A stretch of DNA of 64,000 bases from Owenia fusiformis (taxonomy: Eukaryota; Annelida; Polychaeta; Sabellida; Oweniidae). How positions within the stretch are numbered: position 1 is the stretch's first letter; each line of letters begins with the position of its first letter. Below the pieces are notes generated by a model that was not told the DNA's origin, did no database searches, and saw only the letters and a program-made list of their open reading frames with translations. Positions 48,501-60,500 of this stretch are shown here, piece by piece. The position numbers and the translations under genes are program-made. The stretch spans positions 13,934,714 to 13,998,713 of the forward strand of contig CAIIXF020000007.1 of assembly GCA_903813345.2 (NCBI GenBank), in the 5' to 3' direction.

Positions 48501-51500
48501 TCATCTTTAAACTCTGGGGCTTTCCCTCCTCTTAATTGATGATTTGCGATCACCGAATGGATTCTATCTTTAAGTGACGTCACAATTAGGCCATCCAGCT
48601 TTAGATGCTTGATTTTGAGAGATTATTTTCTATATTTCGTGCTTTATTGATTTATTTTAAACAAAACAAAATTCCTGAATTCTGATCGCAAAAGGTCAAT
48701 TGAATAAGCAAAAATGAAGAAAAGTTCCAAAAAGTCGCAGCAGCGATTTGTGGGGTCACTATGATTATCGATCCATGATTTTTCAAATATTACATTTATT
48801 TTATCCAGATTTTACACACATCTTTGATACATATAAAGCATCAAACCCTGAAAGTATGAACTTGTATGGTTTCAATTATCAAACATTATGAGCATTTCAT
48901 GACGACGCACAGATTCTTTTGGACCAGAGGGTGAGCATTAAGCACTGGACTCAATGTTTTTGTGCTATATAACACAATGGACGTATGTGGAAGCCCAACT
49001 CTTCTGGGCTACCCAAGTGGTCTGACTCTTGCCCAACTGTTCTGACAACCCAAGTGTTCCGAGATCGCTTAGTTTATCATATCTTATAATTTACAAGAGA
49101 GGGTTCAAAAAATAAAATCTTGCTGATCAAAAAAGCTAGGATGAAAAAAGAGAGACCTAAAATGTTGGCTTGTTGAAAGTTCTGACCCAATTTTTAAAAA
49201 TATGAACCCATTTTTTTTTAAATCGAGGCCCATTTTTTCAAAAGGCCCATTTTCCAATGATGAGGTATAGTCCTAAAATTGAAACCCAGCTTAAATATAT
49301 TGATATGTTCTGTCTAAATATTCTATTGCCCAGGAGCTGCCCATGGTGCAAATGTCGAACAACCGGGGATTTTACATTCCCAATGGGTACCCTTTAGTTA
49401 GCCTTGCCCAAGTCGGTATTTTTTACTTATCTGATCTTGAATTATTACCGGCGGTCATAATAGAAATCAAGATAGTAAAAGAGACCGACTTGGGCAAGGC
49501 TACCCTTTAGTTTATATGAATAAATGGAAAGCCTTTTGTGCACGAGGCAGCCACATTATAAGTGGTTTCATTAGTGGAAACGCTGCGGAGCGAAATAAAA
49601 TGGCGGATAATGAAGATCCAACTATGACCGTAAGTATTGTCCTCCAGTGTTGAAAATTTCTGTTGTGTCAGTCTTGGTAAAAATCTTTCAATATAGTATT
49701 AATAACGATGAACCCGTCTAATAAAAGCAATAAAATCGAGGTTTGAAAACTTCCAAAAATAACACGAACGACTCTAATTATGAACCATTCCTAATTTTGC
49801 AAATAGGCGGATTTGGATAACGGCAAACTCGGGTTTCGAGGGCGCAGATTATGTCAACGCGATTGCACGGTGTCCAACCCAAACGCTCTTAAATGCACGA
49901 CGGAGCGTTTCATTCACGTGGAAACGCTGCGGAGCGAAATAAAATGGCGGCTAATGATGATCCAACTATGACCGTAAGTATTGTTTCACTCGTTTCTCTT
50001 ACATATTGTACGATATGGAGACATATTATGTACCATTTGATGAACAATACCCTGAGCAAAGATCTTATTTATTCAACGTCTGGTGGTAAACTGTTATTTG
50101 TTTGATGAAAGCTCCGTGGTGTAGCTCAAACGGATCTGAAGTAGATCAACAACTCGTATATCCTCATTTGCCAAAATCCCAGTCCAAATCCATAACTTGT
50201 TCTCGAGAAATCGCTTGTTTTCCCCAAAACGCTCTATCGATTTTTGACACAATTTTAGAAAAACTCTTACCATTTTGTATTGATATTATTTTCAGATTAT
50301 TAGAGAAGAGTTCGGAATCGAATCTATCTCTCAAAAACGTGTTGTACTTGTTAGGCAAATTGAAACTTTCCAACTTGCTGTTGGTGCTACACGTGCAACA
50401 GGCCGACTTAAAGACCCACTATACTTAATTTAGAAAAAAATCATTGAAACATTTGACTCACAGTTTGATTTGCTTTAATATTGAACCAAGAAAAAAATCA
50501 CACGGAAAAAAACATTTGAAGTTTAGAGATCATTAGACATGCATGCACATGTTAAACAAAGTGCATGTTTTAAATTACTGTTGATTTAAAAGATGGCGAC
50601 ACTTCTATAAAAAGAATGTATCACGTTATACTTTTGCCATCTATAACTTTGACATCTTTCAATGACATTGATAAAAACTTGATATATAAAACTTGACAGA
50701 TCGAAAATATGTTTTTGATAATTTATTGTAAGCATTGATGTGGTCCGTTTGAGCTGCTGTTGGTGTCAAATGAAAGATAAGGTTCTTATCAATACATTGA
50801 ACATACTATGAAATTCAAATGTAGGTCTTTATTTTGCCCAAAAAGTTTAAAATGGGCCTTAAGCCTACATTACATGATGTTATACCTACATGTGTGCTAA
50901 AACATAAAATGATTGACAAAAAAAAAAGTTTTTATGTGAATTAATCTTTCTTCTTTTGATGCCAAGGATATTATTTATTCAACTTCTGATAAATCGTTTT
51001 TCCTCTTCCTGAAAAGGAAAGCCAAGATAATCCTAAACATATCTAGATTAGTACGGCCGCGTTTCCAGTTCACTGTGTTAACCAGCAGATCGCAGCGTTT
51101 CTTGAATATGAGAATGTCATTATTTTTAAGACTGGATTTTCGATCATCAAATCACAATTACGATAATGTATGGTGTATTGAAGCTTTAAAATTTGACCAA
51201 AATATACTCTGATGCTCTAATCTTGACTCAACTAACCAATTGTTTCGACAAAAGGGGTTTTGACCGGTAGAATGACAAATACGTGAATGAATATATATAA
51301 AAATATATACAAATGAATTTTGATAACTATACTGCTTCGTACAGCTCTTCCTATTTGCTTCAAAGCCAGCCAAGAACAACATGGATATCAAACCCATCGA
51401 ATACTCGAAATAAGTAACACATACCTCTTATTGCCATTATTGGGTAAAACGTCAGATGGCTCATTTTTCCCGCCCGCCATTTTTCCTACTCCAGAGCGTT

Positions 51501-54500
51501 TCTTTGTTTAATTTCAGTAATGGACCGCTCCGTCGTGCATGTAAGAGCGTTTGGGTTGGATACCGTGGACCCGGGGGTTTCACTCCAATATACCTCATAA
51601 TACTTATGCATCCTCTGGAGTCTGCTGGGACTAAATTTCCTTAAATATTGTTAAATTGACTAAAAAAAACTTTTTCAGTGATTTGTCAAAGGCCTTGGCA
51701 ACTGATTAAACCAAAGTAATACCATTTTATAGAAAAATTTTTGACCTAAAAAGGTACTTTCTTCGACAAATTTTCCATGTTTTTCCTCTCAAATTTGCAA
51801 GTTTCCATCGTTAATGCCCATACCTTCTGCACATACCTACCCAAATAATTTGGAGTGAACCCCTCCGGGACCGTTGAGTGCTTCTGCTGTCTACGTCAGT
51901 CTCCAGCCAGAGCCTCGTTTTCAACTCTATATACCACGGAGTATATTCCACGGTAGAAAGTGCCGGATGTTCAGCACTATCCCCGATATTACCGGGAGTT
52001 TATTCCCCGACTACGTGTTTCATTTCAAAGGGCATGATGATTGTATCTGATTAAAATGGACGAATACATTTTACGATTTGTGGGCTGGCCTTGATTGGGT
52101 CATAAAAAGAGGTTATTTAATGCGAGGTTTTTGAAAAAGGATATACCCGAGAGAAATACAGTATGTCTACCCGAGCACCGTAGGGACCGAGTGTTGATAT
52201 AGTGTATTTACCGTCAAAATTGAGCATTTAATAACTGATTTATCCTATATTTAGTAGATTAATAGGATTAGGTAATCATTGAATGTTATGGAACCCTCAT
52301 GTAATAATTACAAATGATAATCACGATCAAAATAAATGTATTTTATTTCAATTAAAAGTTCTTAACATCCATTGCTTTTAAACTTTGATTTTAACTTTGG
52401 TTAAACTTTGTTTGTTGATCGTCTGTCATCTTGTTTGTAAGCACAAAAAGCACCGAACGAAATTCCCGGGGATTATTTAAAAGGTTTCAGAAAAGTGGTT
52501 TGCAGACAGATTATGGAATCTGTCTGAATAGGGTGATTCAAGTAAAGCCTGGAACCGAAAAAATAAAAATAATTGTGTACCTGTCAAGCAAACTCCCGTT
52601 ATTAACGACATTGGGACAAATTGATCTCCAGAAAGGATTCGCCATTGTGTATTAATGTTGATATCACGCGGCGTCAATGCTGCGTCATTCACAATAATTC
52701 CCGCTGCTCTGGATGTTATGTCTGGTCCTACAATCCACGCTCCCCAATATGTACTATAAAAGAGATACCCTGTTCCTGACTCATGGGTATAAACGGGTCT
52801 ATTCATCATAGTCTGCGCACTCAGAGTGAAAACGCCCCGTCGATATAGTTGTATACTTGTAATCCCATTGATGTAGAACCGCTCGCAATGGTTTATCTTA
52901 TCAACTATAAATAAATGACAATTCACTATGATATACGCTAACGTATATTATGAATTATAATCATGTTCTAAAACTTTTTTGGATCACCCTCGTATGCTCT
53001 ACAATTTTCCGACTTAAGGGCATCTTCCACAAATCTTTGTTCTCCCTCTGCCTCTTAAGTCGACATCACATAGAGGTCATTAAGTTCGATACAATAGGCA
53101 CATGGCAGATATATATATTATATATTTGCCTCGGGAAAATCCCAATATCCTGAACCTCATATAGGATAATCTCTATTTATGCACTAACCAAGTTAATCTA
53201 CAGGGCGTCCACAAAAAAGTATACCCAACTTTGAAATCAAATTACTAGAATGCTGAACAATATCTAAAATATACAAAGGTAGCAATAAAAGCCTAATTTG
53301 TCCTACATCAAATGGTACCTGGATCATTATGTAGCTGTCATGTACGACTGAGCAATCATGACTTTATGGAAGGTGGTAAAACAAAATCAGCACTGTTATC
53401 TTCCTGTGTGGCAATCGATTGTAATTTGGCTATTCTTTTTCTGTTACATTAAGAGGACACGCCTTTCATACTGAACTGGGCTGGGGAGTGAGTAACTCTT
53501 ATGAAAAAAGGTTTGGCAAAAAGCTTAACTTACTTAAGCTTAGAATAGGCCTGCAAAATGGTTGAGCTGACACCTGAGCAGTTGAGCCAACAAAAGTTTC
53601 TAAAAAGTAAGTCCAATATTCTGTTTAAGAACCCATTATATTACTTTTGAAAATAGATTGTAGCAATACTGTCCCACATGAATCTACTTGTTGAGACTCA
53701 ATCAACTTGAGTTCTTTTGAGAAAATAAGGATTTAGCAAGGGTGTATTGACTTTGCACGGGGGATACAATTGACTTCACCTATTGATCAGCAAAGAAACT
53801 TCTACATGATGATATGCAGTCTTTGGATCCAATTTCCCGAGAGAATGGTACCAACAGAAAGCTATGGAAAAAGCAAAAAGTGAAAAGAACATGGAACAAG
53901 TTTGAATTTGAACATTAATATTGTTTTGAACACACAAAAAAACATTTACTGTATCAATCTTACTTGAATGCTAACTTGGCACAGAGCTGATTTTATTACC
54001 TTTCATAAAAACCATGATTGCTCAGTCATCCATGACATAATGATCTAGGTATCGTTTGATGGAGGAAAAACTAGGCCATTTACTGCTACCTTTGTATTTA
54101 AAAAAACTGCTCAGAATTCTAGTATCCTGGCTTTGAAGTTGGGTATACTTTTTTGTATTTAACCGACAAGCTCATGTAACACACACACGTATCCATGCGA
54201 TTTCAATCACGTAATTGTATATGTATATTTGAGGTTGAAATATGGAGGTCGTATGAAGTGAAATCAATGAAATGTCCTGCAAACAACAATTCATTATATC
54301 GTCCATACCTGTCAGGCAAACTCCCTTTAATGAGAAAGTGACAAGCCGACCTCCAGACACGATACGCCATTGTGCATCACTGTCGATATCCCGTGGCGAC
54401 AGTGCTGCGTCGGACACAAAAATTCCTCCTACTACTGAGCCTACGTTTGGTCCAACAATCCACGCCCCGAGATCTACACTATAGTATAGAAACTCTCTTC

Positions 54501-57500
54501 CCGACTCATGGATATAAACAGGTCTATTCATCCAAGTCTGCACACTCAAAGAGAAAATACCTTGTCGATTTCTTTGGTAACTTGTAACCCCGTTGATAAA
54601 AAACCGCTCGCAATGGTTTATCTCATCAACTAAAACAATAAATAACATGTAATACATGTGCAAATAAAGTTTGTCAGTACCTCAGCTGAAATACTTAGTT
54701 CTGATTGGTAAATCAATAGTGAAGATGTATCAGTATACAATTGTTGACCTCTCCAGAGGTCAACCGGCAAAATTGTATACCGAGACTGTAAACCGAGAAA
54801 CTACTGTTGAGAGAGACCGAAGGTCGAGGTCAACAGTAGTTTCAAGGTTTACAGTCGAGGTATATGATTTTGACGGTTGGTCGAATGGAGAGGTCTACAA
54901 TTGTTTTGTTAGTCCGAAGAAACTAATAATACACATAAAGACGACAATCATCAATCGGCATGGCTTCATTTCACAACCTTTTCTCCGAACCACGTTAGCA
55001 ATATTTTTTTAGAAAATCTGAAGACAGTGCAAATAGCTAAACTCTCTGTATTCGGCACATCACGGCGTACTTATTAGAAAATTAATGTTAATTTTACGTT
55101 TCTATTTGTATTTTTGCTATATTTGTTGTCTAGTAAAGTCAAAATATAATTTTCATCAACGTTTATACATGTTACAAAATATCCGTCTTTCATGTTTTTT
55201 GTGACGCCATGGAACTTTTTTTCAAAAGTTGCGGTCAACAGTACCTAGTAGCGGTCAACAGTATACAATTGTTGACCTCTCCAGAGGTCAACCGTCAAAA
55301 TTGTATACCAAGATTGTAAACCGAGAAACTACTGTTGACAGAGACCGAAGGTCGAGATCAACAGTAGTTCCAAGGTTTACAGTCGAGGTTTATGATTTTG
55401 ACGGTTGATCGAATGGAGAGGTCTACAATTGTTTTATTAGTCCGAAGAAACTAATGATACACATATAGACGACAATCATCAATCGGCATGGCTTCATTTC
55501 ACAACCTTTTCTCCGAACCACGTTAGCAATATTTTTTTTAGAAAATCTGAAGACACTGCAAGTAGCTAAACTCTCTGTATTCGGCACATCACGGCACACT
55601 CATTAGTAAAATAATGTTAATTTTACGTTTCTATTTGTATTTTTGCTATACTTGTCATCTAGTAAAGTCAAAATATCATTTTCATCAACGTTTGCAAAAT
55701 GTCCGTCTTCCGTGTTTTTTCTGTAAACATTATGACGTCATGAAACTTTTTTTTAAAAGTAGCGGTCAACAGTACCTAGTAGCGGTCAACAGTATACAAT
55801 TGTTGACCTCTCCACAGGTCAACCGGCAATATTGTATACCGAGACTGTAAACCGAGAAACTACTGTTGACAGAAACCGATACGTAAATATTTTTATTTCT
55901 TACGACGGGTCGTTAGTTACGACGGTCGTAAGTTACGATTGTCCCAAGAACGGCCCCCTGTTGACCCGTCTTCGTAAAAGACCTGGCCAATGCAATTGAC
56001 GCAATGTCACGTGGCGTACCTGTGACACACGTGTGGGAATATTATTATACGCCGACGATATTGATTGTGCTAATCGTATGCAACGTATGCTGGACACTAT
56101 GAACTGTTGGTGCAGTAAATGGCGTATGGCCGTTAATGGTCTTAAGACCAACGTGATTCACCATCGCGCACGTACAACATTACGTTCACATTTCCAATTT
56201 CACTGTGGTGACATCGATTTGGACTATACATCGAGTTACAAATACCTGGGAATTACACTCAACGAGCACATGGATATGGTGGCAACCGCCACAGTGCTGG
56301 CCAAGTCCGGTGTAAAAGGGTAGGAGGTCCTATCAAATTATGGTCCTACTCTCCATTGATCTATATGCATGGTCACCTGAATACAACTCTTTCCCTCATT
56401 ATCTTATACGCAATCAGGGCCAGTAAGGGCCGTTAAGAAAGGGGGTCTTAATCCCTGGGGGACCATCATTTCTTTCACACCGGTTAACGTGCGCTTGGTG
56501 CCATAGTGGCCAAGTCAAGAGCAACAGGAGGATTATCATACGACGTATTCACTCATATCTATGACTCACTCGTAGGACCGGTGCTAAATCTCTCAATGAC
56601 CAGCAGGTTTTGGAGTGCTGCTGGTCATTGTGACCAGCTGATTTTATAGTTGACCACCTCGAATTTTAATACTGCTGGACATGATGACCAGCAGGGAAAT
56701 TTGGCTTAAGGCGTGCCCTGGTGCTCACGTATGACTCTGGAATTCGGGGCATTAATAAAGCAACAACTGCACCCGCGATCGACCGTCGTACCAAACAAAG
56801 CACAACGATTCTTTCTTGGTGTAGGCCAACATGCCCCCAGCTCGGCAGTACAAGGAGACATGTGCTGAACAAGCATTGATACACGACACAGTATTGAATC
56901 AGCACGGATGTGGTGCCGCTTTAAAAACATGTCACCTCAACGAACAATTAAGAAAATACACGTTTGGTCACTTAGCCCGCGCGGTTCCTGGGAATCAAAA
57001 GTAAAAACTCTGCTATCGGACAACGGAGCTGAAATGCTAATAACGCAGGATGAAATTTCTAATTGTGAAACAGTATTTGAAACAACTTGGACATCGTTTG
57101 AGCTCTACTGCACATGAAATCAATCACTGTGGAACGACCGCAGAAACCAAGAACATGGCACTAAACTAAGAACATATAGACTACATAAATCTCATGCGAC
57201 AACCTGAGCCGAAAGTCCAAATGCCCATGCACAATTATGAGCGCAGTAGCTTAGCACGAATTCGATCAGGAACCCTCCCTATAAGAATCGAAACCGGACG
57301 ATTTACAGGTGTCGAATTACACGACAGAGTATGCTCATGCAACCAGAGTGTTGAAGACGAAATCCATATCCTAATTGACTGCCCCTTGCACGTTGACAAT
57401 AGGCAAGCATGTGCTTTACAAATACCGGACTTTAACAACTTATCGAGCATGGGCAAATATTGCTCAATGATGAACACTATCAGTACAAATACTCAGATTC

Positions 57501-60500
57501 TATGATAATGGTAAAATGGCTACCTTAGTAGAGGTATGTAGCAAGTTGTAAACTGTTAGGCTTAAAAAAGCTTTCGCATGATATAAAGAGCACATTGGGG
57601 TATGCTATTAAGGTTTGGTGGTTGACGGGGGACGGTCATTAATGAAACACCGACCCTAGTAGAAGTTCGACACAATACTTAAAACTTGAGCTGAGCTGTG
57701 AGTGATCCTTCAATGCATTCTCAGAGTCAGAATCTGAGAATGATTTTTTCATAAATTCTAAAATTGCTAGCAGATACATTGTTTGTGAAAAATGGAGGCA
57801 TATTTTACATTCACGGGTTAACAGATATACCTGTACGAGACTTACAATACATAATTTTCCCATTGCCTTTAATGGATATGATAATAAACGGAAGGATTTG
57901 GACATCTATGCGGTTACCTGTATAACAGTTTACAGAAACTGTATCTGCATACTCAAATTGCTCAGATTCACCAGAATATACCTCCCAAGTGGCATTTATT
58001 TCACCCGGCACCATCGCTACGTCAAGGACTTTCATATAGACGTCATCCGGCTTATTCCAGAGTGTAACATACCAATATCTTATTTTCTCTGTAAGCACTA
58101 CATGAAACAAGGACATGTTTCTGGATTCGTGAACATAGACTGGTCGTCCATTGGAAAGAGTTCCATTTAGAAAATAAATACCTCCTAGTCCCCTTTGATG
58201 ACGAGGCAACCCAGTGAGCAGGAACCTTTCACAAGGTATAGGACCTGTAAATATGAATCGTCATCATTTCATCGTTTTAACGACAAATCCCACATTACTC
58301 TTTATTATCAAAACTTATCTTGAAGATATTTTAATGACATTTTTAAATGCGATAGCCCTATGTACAGATAACTAAAAATGTTTTCGCTGCTATAATATAA
58401 GGATTTGTCTTAAACGTTCATATTTCTTTTTGTATATCAAAATGTATTTGTTTATTGGATGCATAGATGCAAATACACATTTGCGTTTTAGGTAATTTAC
58501 AGGGGTTTCAAAACAAATTTTCAGTGACGGGATATTTGTCGAAAAAAATCTTCAATAATTTATCAGTCATCTTTATAATCAAGACAAAAAATATTTATTA
58601 CTTAGTATACGTGGTATATTAAAAACATAAAATATCATGTCACAGGAAACCACGATGGATACATACCAAAGTAACATTCGATCTTAATTTCGCCTCCACC
58701 GGTTACCTGCCACTTATGAACAATTTTTGCAGGGTTAGTTTCGTTTGTCATAAACGGTGATTCAAGAATAGAAGATGCTGAACTCAGTTGCCATTTTTTG
58801 CCATTGATCATACGGAGGGTGACTACACTATCGCTGTCAGAGTTTGCTTTTCTGTAAATCGGCACTCCATTGTCGTCAGATCCAGCAATACGATACGCAC
58901 CAATGAGATGAGCGTTAGAAGCATCCCTTGAAATCCAGCTTACCCAAAGGCCATCACAGACACTACTGCACGATAGGGACAATTCATTCTCAGGAAGCCA
59001 GAGACCCGAGTTCAGAGACATCCACTGGCCAGTTATGGCAGATGGTGTCGTTGTTGTAATTTTCACCTTCAATCCAGCTTCTAATTCTCCAATAGTAGAA
59101 CCAACCAACCAGTGACCACAGTGAAAGTAAAGGAATTCGGCTTCTATTAAATGCTTATAAACTGGTTTAAAATTCCATTCCATCGCTTGTAGGACAAATA
59201 CTCCTTCTCTCCACCTTTGCTGTCGATTCTTTATGTTTGTTAATTTAAGTGATTGACAAGGTAGCTCACTGGTTCCTAAAAACATTAAGACATAGATTAT
59301 AGACAATAATAAAATAATAGTACAAGTTGTTCGCTAAGTAATGCCACTGGGTCTCCCATTTTTACGGTTTTAACCAATCTTTCTAGAGTACATGATATGT
59401 AACAAGATTCATGTCATTGGAATGAAAATAGTTACTAGTAATTATCTGCATATAACATTTTGATTTTGTAACAATGTTCTTGACAGAGCACCTATTAAAT
59501 CCCATTTAACATAATCCTGAGTTTATCACTTCTGCAAGCGTTTCAATATTTTACATCCAGCAGTCTAGGTCCATCGCCATTTGATATAATATTCATTTTA
59601 TCTGCTTCAGTGCATTTTTGGTGTTACTAGTAATCGATCCATTCTTGAAAAATATTGCATGATTCCTTGACAAAATGGGACACCTGGTGTCATACCACAT
59701 TGAACATCTTGTATAAACAGTCCAGAAATGCGATAATTGCATCACAGAATACACAGTAGTAGTTATACAGAGTGGGGCATTTACGTTTGTAGTAGCTTAA
59801 CAATTTGTCAATTAAAATGTCAACCAGTCAAATAAAGATACTCTTATGAAAGATCACAAATTAAAAAAATGTATTCCCTCAATATGTACAACCTATCATA
59901 ACCTTTGGTTTTCAATTATAAAGGAAAATGTAATTTTTATTTGTAAAGGACGATTCTCGGTTTGGAGAACGAAGTTCATCAATCTAAATGAGCATTATCC
60001 CTGCTTCGGACAAATTTGATTTTTTTACATAATAGAGATTTGAACGTCTTCTTTTGAATAGTCATAATTTATTTTGGGTTATATTTCTAGATTTTTCGCA
60101 AAAAAATATTAGCGCAGTACACTGATGAACTTCTTTCCCCAAATCGAGACTTGTATTTTATTGAATCGGTCTAATTGAGCGTTATCCCTGCTTCAGACCA
60201 ATTTGTTATTTTTACATCTTGTAGATTTAAATGTCCTCTTTTGAATATTCATAGTCTAATTTGGGTAATATTTCTATATTTTTCATTAAAAAAATTATTA
60301 GCCCAGGAGACTGTTCTACAAACCGAGAATCGTCCTTTAAAGTTGTAAAGTAAAATAGGAATTGTACTTGTTGTGGCAATATTCAAGTTTGAATCCTCTC
60401 CGTAGACCAATACCATCAACGTAATCGATGTCATGGGATCTCAACAGTATTATGATCTCATTATCTCTTGAGACAAATGTAACATCTGGCAACACAGAGC

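Larger units (their letters stand above)
49866..51567. mobile_element. Foldback element with start exons at both ends
   Basis: The inverted ends share CACGGTRTCCAACCCAAACG and 'atgcacgacggagcg' (49866-49915 against 51518-51567). Just inside each end lies a start codon followed by a short open frame and a good splice donor, both reading inward: plus strand 49944-49973 (GTAAGT) and minus strand 51480-51425 (GTATGT). Two convergent genes in one TIR element would fit a two-gene DNA transposon, for example PIF/Harbinger-like, but no catalytic motif is visible in between and no target duplication was found. Confidence 0.55.
47545..52580. other. 5-kb intron, filled with repeats
   Basis: Intron between modules 5 and 6. 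It contains a 31-bp tandem repeat (47830-47935), a MITE (48167-48533), a 102-bp TIR element (49400-49501), a dispersed repeat (49638-49848) and a foldback element with start-exon-like ends (49866-51567). The remainder (51568-52580) shows nothing I can name. Confidence 0.6.
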
